Source: Pantoea sp. CCBC3-3-1
GTDB lineage: Bacteria; Pseudomonadota; Gammaproteobacteria; Enterobacterales; Enterobacteriaceae
Reading direction: 5' to 3'
Assembly: GCF_007981265.1 (NCBI RefSeq)
Contig: NZ_CP034363.1
Span: 4,944,526 to 5,008,525 of the forward strand
Length of the DNA: 64,000 nucleotides
A program made the translations under genes and the position numbers. Shown here piece after piece: positions 34,825 to 45,337 of this stretch. Below the pieces are notes generated by a model. That model saw nothing but the letters and a program-made list of their open reading frames with translations, made no database searches and was not told the origin of the DNA. The first letter of the stretch is position 1. Each line of letters starts with the position of its first letter.

Positions 34825-36195
34825 ATGTCAAACAGCGCGATGAGTGTGGTGATCCTTGCAGCAGGCAAGGGAACCCGTATGTATTCCGACCTTCCTAAAG
34901 TTCTTCATCTGCTGGCCGGTAAACCGATGGTACAGCACGTTATCGACGCGGCTAACGGCGTAGGTGCTGATAAAGTCCACCTGGTCTATGGCCATGGCGG
35001 CGAGTTACTACAATCTCGCTTAACCGATCCCTCGCTGAACTGGGTGCTCCAGGCAGAGCAACTGGGCACCGGCCATGCTATGCAGCAGGCTGCGCCTTTC
35101 TTTGCCGATGATGAAGACATCATGATGCTCTACGGCGACGTGCCGCTGATTTCGCCAGAAACGCTCCAGCGCCTGCGCAGCGCTAAACCCAAAGGCGGAA
35201 TCGCGCTGCTGACTGTTATCCTTGATAATCCGACGGGTTACGGCCGCATTATCCGCGAACAGGGTTCAGTTGTCGGTATTGTGGAACAGAAAGATGCCAC
35301 GCCGGAACAGCTGGCGATCCGCGAAATCAATACCGGTATTTTGCTGGCTAACGGCGCCGATCTGAAGCGCTGGCTGAGCAAACTGACCAATAATAACGCG
35401 CAGGGCGAGTACTACATTACCGACATCATTGCTTTCGCGCATCAGGAAGGACGGGTCACTGAAGCGGTGCATCCTTCCCGCAATTCGGAAACCGACGGCG
35501 TCAATAACCGGCTTCAGCTGGCGACGCTGGAACGCGTTTTCCAGGCAGAACAAGCTGAAAAGCTGCTGCTGGCAGGCGTAATGTTGCAGGATCCGGCTCG
35601 TTTCGATCTGCGGGGCGAACTGACGCATGGCCGTGACGTGGTGATTGATACTAACGTTATCGTAGAAGGCCGCGTTCATCTCGGCGATCGCGTGAAGATT
35701 GGCAGCGGATGCATACTGAAAAACTGTGTTATTGGTGATGACTGCGAAATCAGTCCCTACAGCGTGCTGGAAAATGCAGAGCTGGCGGCGACCTGCACCG
35801 TCGGGCCTTTCGCTCGGTTACGTCCCGGTAGCTCGCTGGCTGAAGGGGCACACGTTGGCAACTTCGTTGAAATGAAAAAAGCCTCGCTGGGTAAAGGCTC
35901 GAAGGCGGGCCATTTGAGCTACCTGGGCGATGCAGAAATTGGCGCCAACGTGAATATCGGTGCCGGAACGATTACCTGCAATTATGACGGCGTAAATAAA
36001 TCGCTAACGGTTATTGGCGACGACGTGTTCGTCGGCTCAGATACGCAACTGATAGCGCCGGTTTCCGTCGCTGCCGGGGCAACCATCGCTGCCGGAACGA
36101 CAGTGATGAAAGACGTGGCAGCCAAAGGCCTGGTCTACAATCGTCGGGATCAGCAGCTGAAAACAGGCTGGCAGCGTCCGGTTAAGAAACAATAA
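34825..36195 (+). CDS. glmU: Bifunctional GlmU (GlcN-1-P acetyltransferase / GlcNAc-1-P uridyltransferase)
   Basis: Makes UDP-GlcNAc, the precursor of peptidoglycan and lipopolysaccharide. N-terminal pyrophosphorylase (about 1-228) with [15 protein letters not shown] and a C-terminal left-handed beta-helix acetyltransferase (about 250-456) with [16 protein letters not shown] chose ATG 34825 (AGGA 5 bases upstream), 456 residues, identical to E. coli length. In E. coli it follows atpC directly; here the chitinase-lysis locus intervenes. Confidence 0.96.
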   Translation: MSNSAMSVVILAAGKGTRMYSDLPKVLHLLAGKPMVQHVIDAANGVGADKVHLVYGHGGELLQSRLTDPSLNWVLQAEQLGTGHAMQQAAPFFADDEDIMMLYGDVPLISPETLQRLRSAKPKGGIALLTVILDNPTGYGRIIREQGSVVGIVEQKDATPEQLAIREINTGILLANGADLKRWLSKLTNNNAQGEYYITDIIAFAHQEGRVTEAVHPSRNSETDGVNNRLQLATLERVFQAEQAEKLLLAGVMLQDPARFDLRGELTHGRDVVIDTNVIVEGRVHLGDRVKIGSGCILKNCVIGDDCEISPYSVLENAELAATCTVGPFARLRPGSSLAEGAHVGNFVEMKKASLGKGSKAGHLSYLGDAEIGANVNIGAGTITCNYDGVNKSLTVIGDDVFVGSDTQLIAPVSVAAGATIAAGTTVMKDVAAKGLVYNRRDQQLKTGWQRPVKKQ

Positions 36196-36206
36196 GCAGC
36201 ACCTTA

Positions 36207-36226
36207 AGGCGGCCAGAGAGCCGCCT
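36207..36226 (+). promoter_or_regulatory. Hairpin in the glmU-glmS intergenic leader
   Basis: AGGCGGC pairs with GCCGCCT around a 6-base loop just after glmU. In E. coli this gap carries the mRNA processing site and the target of the small RNA GlmZ that activates glmS; the 153-bp gap here is of similar size. I cannot locate the GlmZ pairing site with certainty. Confidence 0.45.
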
Positions 36227-36348
36227 GATTGAAGCAGTCATAATGATAAGCCCCACTCTCTACAAGGCTCGGGGCACCGGAAAATACCGGAACAAACAGG
36301 TCAGAAGACAAAGTTAATGGCTCAGGCCATAACGTCAGGAAAACTACT

Positions 36349-38181
36349 ATGTGTGGAATTGTTGGAGCAGTAGCGCAGCGTGATATCGCTGAGATCCTTC
36401 TTGAAGGATTACGTCGCCTGGAATATCGCGGCTATGATTCTGCCGGGCTTGCTGTGGTGACGGCAGAAGGGCAGGTTACCCGTCTTCGTCGACTGGGTAA
36501 GGTGCAAAAACTGGCAGAAGCGGCGGAAACGACGCCGCTGACAGGCGGCACCGGTATCGCACATACCCGTTGGGCAACGCATGGTGAACCTTCAGAAGCC
36601 AATGCGCATCCTCATATCTCAGAACACATCATCATTGTTCATAACGGCATTATTGAGAATCACGAACCACTGCGCGAGCAGCTGATGGCGCGTGGCTATC
36701 ATTTTGCTTCCGAAACCGATACCGAAGTTGTAGCGCATTTAGTGCACTGGGAGCAGAAGCAGTACGGCGGCACGCTGCGTGAAGTCGTACAGCGAGTTAT
36801 TCCTCAGCTGCGTGGCGCATACGGTATGGTGATCATGGACAGCCGCGATCCGTCCGTGCTGGTCGCTGCCCGTTCCGGTAGCCCACTGGTGGTTGGCTGT
36901 GGTGTAGGCGAAAACTTTATCGCTTCTGACCAGCTGGCGCTGCTGCCGGTGACGCGTCGCTTTATCTACCTGGAAGAAGGCGATATCGCTGAAGTTACCC
37001 GTCGCGACGTTACCATCGTCGATCGTAATGGCGATCGGGTACAGCGCAACGAAATCGAATCCAACGTGCAGTACGATGCGGGTGACAAAGGCCTGTACCG
37101 TCACTACATGCAGAAAGAGATTTATGAACAGCCAATGGCAATCAAAAACACCCTTAGCGGGCGTTTCAGCCATGGCGAAGTGGATCTCTCTGAACTGGGA
37201 CCCGATGCTAACGCGCTACTGAGCCAGGTCGAACATATTCAGATCATCGCCTGCGGTACCTCATACAATTCAGGAATGGTGTCACGCTACTGGTTTGAAG
37301 CGCTGGCAAACATACCTTGTGATGTGGAAATCGCGTCAGAATTCCGCTATCGCAAATCTGCCGTGCGTAAAAACAGCCTGTTGATTACGCTGTCGCAGTC
37401 TGGCGAAACGGCCGATACGCTGGCGGCACTGCGCCTGTCAAAAGAGCTGGGCTACCTCGGTTCACTGGCAATTTGTAACGTGGCAGGCTCCTCGCTGGTA
37501 CGTGAATCCGATCTGGCGCTGATGACCAAAGCGGGCACCGAAATCGGCGTGGCTTCTACCAAAGCCTTTACCACCCAGCTGGCCGTCCTGCTGATGCTGG
37601 TGGCGAAGATGGGTCGTCTGAAGGGTGTGGATCCGCAGATTGAGCACGATATCGTTCACGGTCTTCAGGCGCTGCCAAGCCGAATTGAGCAGATGCTGTC
37701 ACAAGACAAACTGATCGAAACGCTGGCAGAAGACTTCTCCGACAAGCATCACGCCTTATTCCTTGGCCGTGGCGATCAGTATCCGATTGCGATGGAAGGG
37801 GCGCTGAAGCTGAAAGAGATTTCGTATATTCATGCAGAAGCTTACGCGGCGGGCGAACTGAAGCACGGCCCGCTGGCGCTGATTGATGCGGATATGCCGG
37901 TTATCGTTGTGGCACCTAACAACGAACTGCTGGAAAAGCTGAAGTCGAATATCGAAGAAGTGCGTGCTCGTGGCGGCCTGCTGTATGTCTTTGCCGATCG
38001 GGACGCGGGTTTCACCAGCTCCGAGGGTATGCAGATCGTCTCGCTGCCGCATGTGGAAGAGATCATTGCCCCGATCTTCTACACCGTCCCGCTTCAGCTG
38101 CTCTCGTATCACGTGGCGCTGATTAAAGGCACCGATGTGGATCAGCCGCGTAACCTGGCGAAGTCTGTCACGGTCGAGTAA
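36349..38181 (+). CDS. glmS: Glucosamine-6-phosphate synthase GlmS
   Basis: Glutamine:fructose-6-phosphate aminotransferase. N-terminal Ntn glutaminase domain with nucleophile Cys2 (MCGIVGA), two SIS domains (about 280-450 and 455-600; [28 protein letters not shown]), and the tail [15 protein letters not shown]. 610 residues. The 3' end encodes the conserved target used by Tn7 (attTn7) in Enterobacterales. Confidence 0.97.
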   Translation: MCGIVGAVAQRDIAEILLEGLRRLEYRGYDSAGLAVVTAEGQVTRLRRLGKVQKLAEAAETTPLTGGTGIAHTRWATHGEPSEANAHPHISEHIIIVHNGIIENHEPLREQLMARGYHFASETDTEVVAHLVHWEQKQYGGTLREVVQRVIPQLRGAYGMVIMDSRDPSVLVAARSGSPLVVGCGVGENFIASDQLALLPVTRRFIYLEEGDIAEVTRRDVTIVDRNGDRVQRNEIESNVQYDAGDKGLYRHYMQKEIYEQPMAIKNTLSGRFSHGEVDLSELGPDANALLSQVEHIQIIACGTSYNSGMVSRYWFEALANIPCDVEIASEFRYRKSAVRKNSLLITLSQSGETADTLAALRLSKELGYLGSLAICNVAGSSLVRESDLALMTKAGTEIGVASTKAFTTQLAVLLMLVAKMGRLKGVDPQIEHDIVHGLQALPSRIEQMLSQDKLIETLAEDFSDKHHALFLGRGDQYPIAMEGALKLKEISYIHAEAYAAGELKHGPLALIDADMPVIVVAPNNELLEKLKSNIEEVRARGGLLYVFADRDAGFTSSEGMQIVSLPHVEEIIAPIFYTVPLQLLSYHVALIKGTDVDQPRNLAKSVTVE

Positions 38182-38191
38182 CGGGTTCTGA

Positions 38192-38222
38192 ATTTTGCTG
38201 TGCCTGTATGGCACAGCAAAAT
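38192..38222. terminator. Bidirectional terminator between glmS and convergent ORF
   Basis: A 13-bp perfect stem, ATTTTGCTGTGCC (38192-38204) with GGCACAGCAAAAT (38210-38222), and a 5-base loop. The ends of the stem are A/T runs on both strands, so it can serve glmS and the minus-strand genes. Confidence 0.8.
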
Positions 38223-38223
38223 A

Positions 38224-38769
38224 TTATGGGAAAATTTCATTTATATATTTATTTCTGTCCAAATTGAAATGTTCCACTTCCTCAGTGGTTATTTTCCCTT
38301 GCTGAAGTAAACGTTCTTTTTCTGCTGGAAATCTTTTGTCGCTGCCTAAATATAAAGCTGCAAGATAATTAATATCTTTTGTTTTTTCTTTTTCAGATAA
38401 CTTGACTACTTCTTTGTAACATTGATTGTATGGCATGGAGAGTTTTTCTTTTAGCATGCATTCAGTCAGGGATGATACGGGTCTCTTATTTTTAATATTT
38501 ATACTTTCAATTTCTTTGAGCCCTTTAAGATACTGCCCGTCGGCTACCAGAATATTCGCATACATATTTTTCACATTACCGTTGTCGGGATTATTTTTTA
38601 CAATGGATTCAATCTTTTCAATTATTACAAGTTTGTTGTGATCGTCGGCTTTCAAATATCCTGAGACAAGCTCTGAAACTTCCTGCGTTGCTTTGTCAGC
38701 GTAAGCACCTGTCGCCAGGGAGTAACCTGACCAGAATGAAAATAACATCATAAAAATTAATTTTTTCAT
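38224..38769 (-). CDS. Secreted or periplasmic protein of unknown function
   Basis: 181 residues with a clear signal peptide (MKKLIFMMLFSFWSGYSLATG, cleavage near residue 20). The mature part is charged and helical; the pattern KNNPDNGNVKNMYANILVADGQYLKGLKEIESI suggests a tetratricopeptide-like repeat. I do not recognise a family. The gene is AT-rich relative to glmS and pstS, suggesting transfer. It follows the next ORF (38778) by 8 bp in one operon. Confidence 0.65.
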   Translation of the reverse strand: MKKLIFMMLFSFWSGYSLATGAYADKATQEVSELVSGYLKADDHNKLVIIEKIESIVKNNPDNGNVKNMYANILVADGQYLKGLKEIESINIKNKRPVSSLTECMLKEKLSMPYNQCYKEVVKLSEKEKTKDINYLAALYLGSDKRFPAEKERLLQQGKITTEEVEHFNLDRNKYINEIFP

Positions 38770-38777
38770 TATTTTAC

Positions 38778-39206
38778 CTAAAAAGGAGTAAGATTTATGA
38801 CTCTTTTGAGACTTTTAGGAAAAGGCACAATCTGGCCTGTGTAACCTGAGATTACGTATCCGCCTTCAACGATGATTGAGGCAGATTTATCGTTTTTTTT
38901 AATAAAAAATTCTGTACTGCCAATGAGAATCTCATCGATTCCTACTGCAAATCTTTCATTAAATTTTTTTTGTAAAATAGCTTCATGGTTATCTATGTTA
39001 TTTCTTATTTTACACCAAAACAAAGCTACTCCCGAACCAGCAGCTTTAACTGCAGCAGTTTTACCTGCTGCAGAGATATATATTTTTTTTCCGTCAGTTG
39101 TGTTTTCATCTTTTACAACCAGAGAAATTGAGAAGCTTGCATGTATGCCTACGCCTTCTATACGCATGTCAGCCAACTGTGAAAAATAAAAATTTTTAAT
39201 AGTCAT
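38778..39206 (-). CDS. Protein of unknown function, operon partner of the secreted protein
   Basis: 142 residues from ATG 39206 with AGAGGGA upstream; I prefer this to the earlier in-frame codon at 39254. Sequence is beta-rich with IYISAAGKTAAVKAAGSGVALFW, FAVGIDEILIGSTEFFIKK and VEGGYVISGYTGQIVPFPKSL. No signal peptide, no membrane helix, no family recognised. AT-rich. With 38224-38769 it forms a two-gene unit immediately downstream of the attTn7 position. An effector/immunity pair is a possibility but nothing in the sequence proves it. Confidence 0.6.
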   Translation of the reverse strand: MTIKNFYFSQLADMRIEGVGIHASFSISLVVKDENTTDGKKIYISAAGKTAAVKAAGSGVALFWCKIRNNIDNHEAILQKKFNERFAVGIDEILIGSTEFFIKKNDKSASIIVEGGYVISGYTGQIVPFPKSLKRVINLTPF

Positions 39207-39237
39207 AAGTATCCCTCTTACAACATCCATTGTTGTA

Positions 39238-39268
39238 CTTGATCGTGGTTTCACAGACAGCGATCAAG
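39238..39268. promoter_or_regulatory. Inverted repeat upstream of the two-gene unit
   Basis: CTTGATCG (39238-39245) and CGATCAAG (39261-39268) are perfect inverted repeats with a 15-bp spacer. They lie 32-62 bp upstream of the 39206 start codon, a good place for an operator; the binding protein is unknown. Confidence 0.35.
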
Positions 39269-39430
39269 GTCTGGTAAAATCTATTACCTGAAGAGGGTTT
39301 TACACTCCTGAACGAAAGCGGGCAACAAAAAATGATTAATGTTGCTGGATTAACTCAAATTTTTAATATTTGAATCCTTTTTTTTCTTTCGAAAAAAAGA
39401 CTACTCCTGTAAGGAGGAAAGATGAGTTAG

Positions 39431-39481
39431 TTGTCACAAAACTGTCATATTTTCTACATTTCACTGTCATCAAACTGTCCT
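39431..39481 (+). promoter_or_regulatory. Tandem Pho boxes of the pst operon
   Basis: Five 7-bp units repeat every 11 bp: TTGTCAC, CTGTCAT, TCTACAT, CTGTCAT, CTGTCCT, separated by AT-rich tetranucleotides. This is the direct-repeat architecture bound by phosphorylated PhoB. A weak -10 (TATTTT) begins at 39481, at the same distance as in E. coli pstS, and no -35 is needed in this promoter class. Confidence 0.9.
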
Positions 39482-39554
39482 ATTTTGCCTCCAGCAGCAA
39501 TCATTATTACTGATAAAACGGCATGTAGCCTGACTTTACTCCCCTGGAGGGAAC

Positions 39555-40604
39555 ATGACACTGATGCAAAAAACGCTGGCTCAATGTATCGCTTTAACCC
39601 TTTCATTGAGCGCTGTTTCTGCTTTTGCCGCCGACAATCTTACTGGCGCAGGTGGGACTTTCCCGGCACCGGTCTATAACAAATGGGCGGCGGAATACAA
39701 TAAGGCAACGGGCGCTCAGGTTAACTATCAGGGCATCGGTTCTTCGGGCGGCGTAAAACAGATTATTGCAAAAACGGTCGACTTCGGTGCTTCGGACGCG
39801 CCAATGAAAGAAGAAGATCTGCAAAAAAATGGTCTGTTCCAGTTCCCAACCGTGATTGGCGGCGTCGTGCTGGCGGTGAATATCCCAGGCGTAAAATCCG
39901 GTCAGCTGACGCTGGATGGTAAAACCGTTGGCGACATCTATCTGGGTACCGTTAAAAAATGGAACGACCCGGCCATCACTAAACTGAACCCCGACGTAAA
40001 ACTGCCGGACAGCAATATTAACGTGGTACGCCGTGCTGATGGTTCCGGTACGTCATTCGTGTTTACCAGCTATCTGGCAAAAGTGAACAGCGACTGGAAC
40101 AGTAAAATTGGTAAAGGCAACACCGTTAACTGGCCGGTCGGCCTTGGCGGGAAAGGTAACGATGGCGTGGCCGCTTTTGTTCAGCGTCTGCCTGGCTCTA
40201 TCGGCTATGTTGAATACGCTTATGCCAAACAGAACAGCCTGGCTTACACCAAACTGCTGGATGCCGATGGCAAAGCGGTTGAGCCGAGCGAGCAGAGCTT
40301 CAGCGATGCGGCTAAGGGTGCAGACTGGAGCAAATCTTTTGCTCAGGATCTGACTTATCAAAAAGGTGAGAATGCATGGCCGATCACCTCAACCACGTTC
40401 ATCCTGTTGCAAAAAGAGCAGGCGAACGCTGAGAAAGGGACTGCCGTGCTGAAGTTCTTCGACTGGGCTTATAAAAACGGCACTGCGACCACCAACAGCC
40501 TTGATTATGCTTCTCTGCCAGATTCCGTTGTTGAACAGGTTCGTGCAGCCTGGAAAACCAATGTGAAAGACAGCTCAGGTAAAGCGCTGTACCAGGCTGA
40601 TTAA
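39555..40604 (+). CDS. pstS: Phosphate ABC transporter periplasmic binding protein PstS
   Basis: High-affinity phosphate receptor. Signal peptide about 1-25 (ending AVSAFAAD), then [17 protein letters not shown] and the phosphate-binding [13 protein letters not shown] and [16 protein letters not shown] segments. 349 residues. Start ATG 39555 with CTGGAGGG upstream. Under Pho-box control. Confidence 0.97.
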   Translation: MTLMQKTLAQCIALTLSLSAVSAFAADNLTGAGGTFPAPVYNKWAAEYNKATGAQVNYQGIGSSGGVKQIIAKTVDFGASDAPMKEEDLQKNGLFQFPTVIGGVVLAVNIPGVKSGQLTLDGKTVGDIYLGTVKKWNDPAITKLNPDVKLPDSNINVVRRADGSGTSFVFTSYLAKVNSDWNSKIGKGNTVNWPVGLGGKGNDGVAAFVQRLPGSIGYVEYAYAKQNSLAYTKLLDADGKAVEPSEQSFSDAAKGADWSKSFAQDLTYQKGENAWPITSTTFILLQKEQANAEKGTAVLKFFDWAYKNGTATTNSLDYASLPDSVVEQVRAAWKTNVKDSSGKALYQAD

Positions 40605-40619
40605 ACGGCTAAAAGTTAC

Positions 40620-40639
40620 GGGCGGACGCTGCGCCGCCC
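40620..40639 (+). other. Hairpin between pstS and pstC
   Basis: GGGCGG pairs with CCGCCC around an 8-base loop, 16 bp after pstS. A structure here can protect the pstS message or reduce read-through, in keeping with the need for more PstS than membrane subunits. Confidence 0.5.
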
Positions 40640-40663
40640 TGAACCTCTACTATCGAGAATTCT

Positions 40664-41626
40664 ATGGCTACGACCAGGCCGACATTTAATCCCCCCGGCA
40701 AGCAGGGCGACATCCTTTTCGGCGCGCTGGTAAAACTGGCTGCGCTGATTGTCCTGTTGCTGCTTGGCGGCATTATTGTCTCACTCGTTATCTCATCCTG
40801 GCCCAGCATACAAAAGTTCGGCTTTTCTTTTTTATGGACCAAAACCTGGGATGCGCCCAACGAACAGTTTGGTGCGCTGGTGCCCATCTACGGCACTGTT
40901 GTCACCTCGGTTATTGCGCTGATTATCGCCGTTCCGGTTAGCTTTGGCATCGCGCTGTTTCTGACGGAACTGGCGCCAAACTGGCTGCGTCGCCCCTTAG
41001 GCATGGCGATTGAGCTGCTGGCAGCGATCCCCAGCATCGTTTACGGCATGTGGGGTCTGTTTATTTTTGCCCCGCTGTTTGCCACTTATTTCCAGACGCC
41101 GCTCGGCGAGCTGATGGCGAATATTCCCATCGTCGGCATGCTCTTTTCCGGCCCGGCTTTCGGTATTGGTATTCTTGCCGCCGGGATTATCCTGGCCATT
41201 ATGATCATTCCCTATATCGCCTCTGTCATGCGTGACGTCTTTGAACAGACGCCGGTGATGATGAAAGAGTCGGCTTATGGCATTGGCTGCACCACATGGG
41301 AGGTGATTTGGCGCATCGTTCTGCCGTTCACCAAAAATGGCGTGATCGGCGGCGTGATGCTGGGACTGGGCCGCGCGCTGGGTGAAACCATGGCGGTGAC
41401 GTTTATTATCGGCAATACCTACCAGCTCGACAGCGCCTCGCTGTTTATGCCGGGTAACAGCATCACCTCGGCGCTGGCGAATGAATTTGCTGAAGCGGAA
41501 TCGGGCGTGCATACCGCCGCACTGATGGAGCTGGGGCTGATCCTGTTTGTGATTACCTTTATCGTGCTGGCCTGCTCGAAATTTATGATCCTGCGCCTGG
41601 CAAAAAGTGAAGGAGCACGCTCATGA
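40664..41626 (+). CDS. pstC: Phosphate ABC transporter permease PstC
   Basis: Inner-membrane permease with six helices in 320 residues. The EAA loop appears as [33 protein letters not shown]. The N-terminal part, [21 protein letters not shown], is conserved with E. coli. Overlaps pstA by 4 bases. Confidence 0.96.
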   Translation: MATTRPTFNPPGKQGDILFGALVKLAALIVLLLLGGIIVSLVISSWPSIQKFGFSFLWTKTWDAPNEQFGALVPIYGTVVTSVIALIIAVPVSFGIALFLTELAPNWLRRPLGMAIELLAAIPSIVYGMWGLFIFAPLFATYFQTPLGELMANIPIVGMLFSGPAFGIGILAAGIILAIMIIPYIASVMRDVFEQTPVMMKESAYGIGCTTWEVIWRIVLPFTKNGVIGGVMLGLGRALGETMAVTFIIGNTYQLDSASLFMPGNSITSALANEFAEAESGVHTAALMELGLILFVITFIVLACSKFMILRLAKSEGARS

Positions 41627-42510
41627 CGATGATGGCTTTGCAATCGCGCGCCGAACTGGACGCATCACGCCGTAAAATGCAGGCGTGGCGGCGGATGAAA
41701 AACCGCATTGCGCTAACGCTTTCTCTGCTGACGATGGCTTTTGGCCTGTTCTGGCTGGTCTGGATCCTGTGGGCCACCGTGACTCGCGGTTTCGACGGCA
41801 TGACGCTGTCGCTGTTCACCGAAAATACGCCTCCACCCAATACGGCTGGCGGCGGTCTGGCGAATGCCATTATGGGTAGCGGCCTGCTGATCCTGTGGGC
41901 TACCGTGATCGGCACACCGCTGGGCATTATGGCGGGCATTTATCTGGCGGAATATGGCCGTAAAGGCTGGCTGGCTGAAGTGATCCGCTTTATCAACGAC
42001 ATTCTACTGTCGGCACCGTCCATCGTGGTTGGCCTGTTTGTCTATACGCTGGTCGTCGCGCGGATGCAGCATTTCTCCGGTCTGGCTGGCGTGCTCGCGC
42101 TGGCGCTGCTGCAAATCCCCATCATTATTCGCACCACGGAAAACATGTTGAAACTGGTGCCGGACAGCCTGCGTGAAGCGGCTTACGCGCTGGGAACGCC
42201 AAAATGGAAAATGATCTCGGCCATCACGCTGAAAGCGTCGGTATCCGGCATTCTTACCGGTGTTCTGCTGGCCGTTGCGCGCATTGCCGGCGAGACGGCT
42301 CCCCTGCTGTTTACCTCGCTGTCCAACCAGTTCTGGAGCACCGACCTGATGCAGCCACTGGCCAACCTGCCGGTAACCATTTTTAAATTCGCCATGAGCC
42401 CGTTTGCCGAATGGCAAAGTCTGGCCTGGGCTGGCGTGCTGCTGATTACTCTCTGCGTGTTAGTACTGAATATCCTGGCACGCGTGATTTTTTCCAAGCG
42501 CAAACACTAA
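41623..42510 (+). CDS. pstA: Phosphate ABC transporter permease PstA
   Basis: Second permease of the Pst system, 295 residues with six helices. The EAA-like loop is [29 protein letters not shown], and [21 protein letters not shown] is a family block. Coupled to pstC by an ATGA overlap. Confidence 0.96.
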   Translation: MTMMALQSRAELDASRRKMQAWRRMKNRIALTLSLLTMAFGLFWLVWILWATVTRGFDGMTLSLFTENTPPPNTAGGGLANAIMGSGLLILWATVIGTPLGIMAGIYLAEYGRKGWLAEVIRFINDILLSAPSIVVGLFVYTLVVARMQHFSGLAGVLALALLQIPIIIRTTENMLKLVPDSLREAAYALGTPKWKMISAITLKASVSGILTGVLLAVARIAGETAPLLFTSLSNQFWSTDLMQPLANLPVTIFKFAMSPFAEWQSLAWAGVLLITLCVLVLNILARVIFSKRKH

Positions 42511-42514
42511 TTAA

Positions 42515-43324
<810 letters not shown>

Positions 43325-43341
43325 GTTGCCTGGAGCACATC

Positions 43342-44076
43342 ATGGATAACCTGAATCTGAATAAACATATCTCCGGGCAGTTCAACGCCGAGCTGGAGCA
43401 TATCCGCACCCAGGTCATGACCATGGGCGGGCTGGTGGAGAAGCAGCTGACGGACGCGATTATCGCCATGCACAATCAGGACGGCGAGCTGGCGCAGCGG
43501 GTCATTGACGGCGATCAGAAGGTCAACATGATGGAAGTGTCGATCGATGAAGCCTGCGTGCGGATTATCGCCAAGCGTCAGCCTACCGCCAGCGATTTAC
43601 GTCTGGTGATGGCGATTATTAAAACCATTTCCGAACTGGAACGCATTGGCGACGTAGCGGAAAAAATCAGCCGCACGGCACTGGAGAAGTTTGGCCAGCA
43701 GCATCAGTCATTGCTGGTGAGCCTGGAATCGCTGGGGTATCACACGATTCAGATGCTGCATGATGTACTGGATGCTTTCGCCCGCATGGATCTGAGCGCG
43801 GCTATTGAAATTTACCGTGAAGACAAGAAGGTCGATCAGGAATACGAGGGCATCGTGCGGCAGCTGATGACCTACATGATGGAAGATCCCCGCACTATCC
43901 CCAGCGTGCTGACCGCGCTGTTCTGTGCGCGCGCTATCGAACGTATTGGCGATCGCTGTCAGAACATCTGCGAGATCATCTTCTACTTTGTTAAAGGGCA
44001 GGATTTCCGCCACGTTGGTGGCGACAAGCTTGATGAACTGTTGACGGGCGAAAGCAGTAAAGATACGCCTGTCTGA
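43342..44076 (+). CDS. phoU: Phosphate signalling protein PhoU
   Basis: Negative regulator that links Pst transport to the PhoR kinase. Two homologous three-helix repeats (about 20-110 and 125-220), each with the metal-cluster E/D-x3-D type motif: [13 protein letters not shown] and [16 protein letters not shown]. 244 residues. Last gene of the pst operon. Confidence 0.97.
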   Translation: MDNLNLNKHISGQFNAELEHIRTQVMTMGGLVEKQLTDAIIAMHNQDGELAQRVIDGDQKVNMMEVSIDEACVRIIAKRQPTASDLRLVMAIIKTISELERIGDVAEKISRTALEKFGQQHQSLLVSLESLGYHTIQMLHDVLDAFARMDLSAAIEIYREDKKVDQEYEGIVRQLMTYMMEDPRTIPSVLTALFCARAIERIGDRCQNICEIIFYFVKGQDFRHVGGDKLDELLTGESSKDTPV

Positions 44077-44133
44077 CAGAAAGAGTAACAAGGACGTTAA
44101 TCTATCAATATCTTGATCATCAATGACTTTTAT

Positions 44134-44173
44134 AAAAATGAGAAGAGTTCCCATAAACCCTTCTCATTTTTTT
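44134..44173 (+). terminator. pst operon terminator
   Basis: AAAAATGAGAAG (44134-44145) pairs with CTTCTCATTTTT (44160-44171) around a 14-base loop, followed by further T. The A run on the far side also makes it work for the convergent minus-strand genes. Confidence 0.85.
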
Positions 44174-44187
44174 GCCGATATCATCCG

Positions 44188-44619
44188 CTATTCAGTATCC
44201 GGGCTGCGATAAATCTGCACCGCTATACTATCGGGTGAATGATAATTTACGATCGACACAACATCCTTAGAACCTTCAATACGCCAGCATTCAGCTTCAA
44301 CATGACATTTAGTTTGGGGTTTGTAGCCAGCAGAGATCAGGTAGTCCCGCACTTTTTTTGCTTCATTAGTATCCTGAAACCGAATAGTAAACACCTGTGC
44401 TTGCGGGCCGCTGACCTTGCCGAACGCAAATTCATAGTTGTCCGAGATTCGCGGCATATTTTTTAGCAGATCCGGCGTGTAGTACTCGTATTCTCTTTCA
44501 TTATATTGGGTGTAATACGCGCTGCTGGCCAATTCCATTTTTATATACGGCCAGACGAAAGCGAGTACCGCACAAATGAAAATAGTTATTAATAACAATA
44601 TTTTTGCCGACTTTTTCAT
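44188..44619 (-). CDS. Membrane-anchored protein of unknown function
   Basis: 143 residues. An N-terminal hydrophobic helix (about 6-27, AKILLLITIFICAVLAFVWPYI) is followed by a soluble domain with two cysteines (KCHVEAECWR) that may form a disulfide in the periplasm. No family recognised. The start overlaps the upstream ORF (44616-44807) by 4 bases, an arrangement often seen for effector-immunity neighbours, but that is inference. Confidence 0.6.
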   Translation of the reverse strand: MKKSAKILLLITIFICAVLAFVWPYIKMELASSAYYTQYNEREYEYYTPDLLKNMPRISDNYEFAFGKVSGPQAQVFTIRFQDTNEAKKVRDYLISAGYKPQTKCHVEAECWRIEGSKDVVSIVNYHSPDSIAVQIYRSPDTE

Positions 44620-44807
44620 AGATCCATTCTTCCGCTTGAGCCGGTAGTAACAAAGGTTCGTTCGCGGGTTGGCAAAATTATGTTTCCGGATAAAAAGTCG
44701 TTGTAAGGGGCAATAGTTTTCATGAAGGGTGGTAACAGGCCATAACGTGGTTGTGAATTAGGGAATTTTTCAGGATCCGGGAATAAGAGCGGTATAAAAG
44801 CGTTCAC
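44616..44807 (-). pseudogene. C-terminal fragment of a probable decayed gene
   Basis: A 63-codon ORF starting at a GTG that overlaps the stop of the preceding ORF. The product, with FIPLLFPDPEKFPNSQPRYG and PPFMKTIAPYNDFLSGN, reads like the C-terminal piece of a larger globular protein, not a free-standing small protein. Together with 44804-45049 it is best explained as the remains of one gene after an internal deletion with loss of frame. An alternative is a true overlapping small gene. Confidence 0.4.
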
Positions 44808-45049
44808 TTTGAATGAACCGATTTCCCCGTACGGAATATTTTATAAGGTGATGTCATACCTTGAGAGTAAGTGACATCATAATATTCCTTTCCTGATGCT
44901 TCTCCCAGAGCCATCTTATTCAACAATGCACGAATATCTGTTCCTTGTGCATGCCCGAGGTCAATCCATCCGAGTACTTCTGTATAAACTAACCCGTAGC
45001 TTTCGGTTGCGGCTTGCCGACCGTCGAGTATGTCTGTCCTTTTACTCAT
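44804..45049 (-). pseudogene. N-terminal fragment of a probable decayed gene
   Basis: 81 codons from ATG 45049 with AAGGA 8 bases upstream. The product begins MSKRTDILDGRQAATESYG and contains the motif VYTEVLGWIDLGHAQG, which looks like a folded domain core, but stops abruptly after HSK. The next ORF continues immediately in another frame. No family can be named with confidence. Confidence 0.4.
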
Positions 45050-45337
45050 TTTTGATTTCCTTTTCTTTGTTCTTCCCGTTTCAATAGGTTCGTCCAATAT
45101 TTACTCGACCGATAATACGCCAGTAATTTCAGCTGTAAACTTCTTCCTGAACCAATCTCGTCAGATATCACACATCATAAACCCCTGTATGCTGCTTGTG
45201 CTGTTTTACGCACTATCGAAGGCATTGAAAATCGTGGCCAGGGCATCTGCGGACTGATCTTCTGGTCGGAGGCTATTGGCCTGACCGCCAGCGTAAACAT
45301 ATACTTGCCTCACATTTCATTCAGGCAGGGATTCTTC

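Noticed and set aside
38182..39554. Tn7-family transposon at attTn7
   Set aside because: No tnsABCD-like genes, no terminal 22-bp repeats and no 5-bp duplication could be found; only two unknown ORFs are present.
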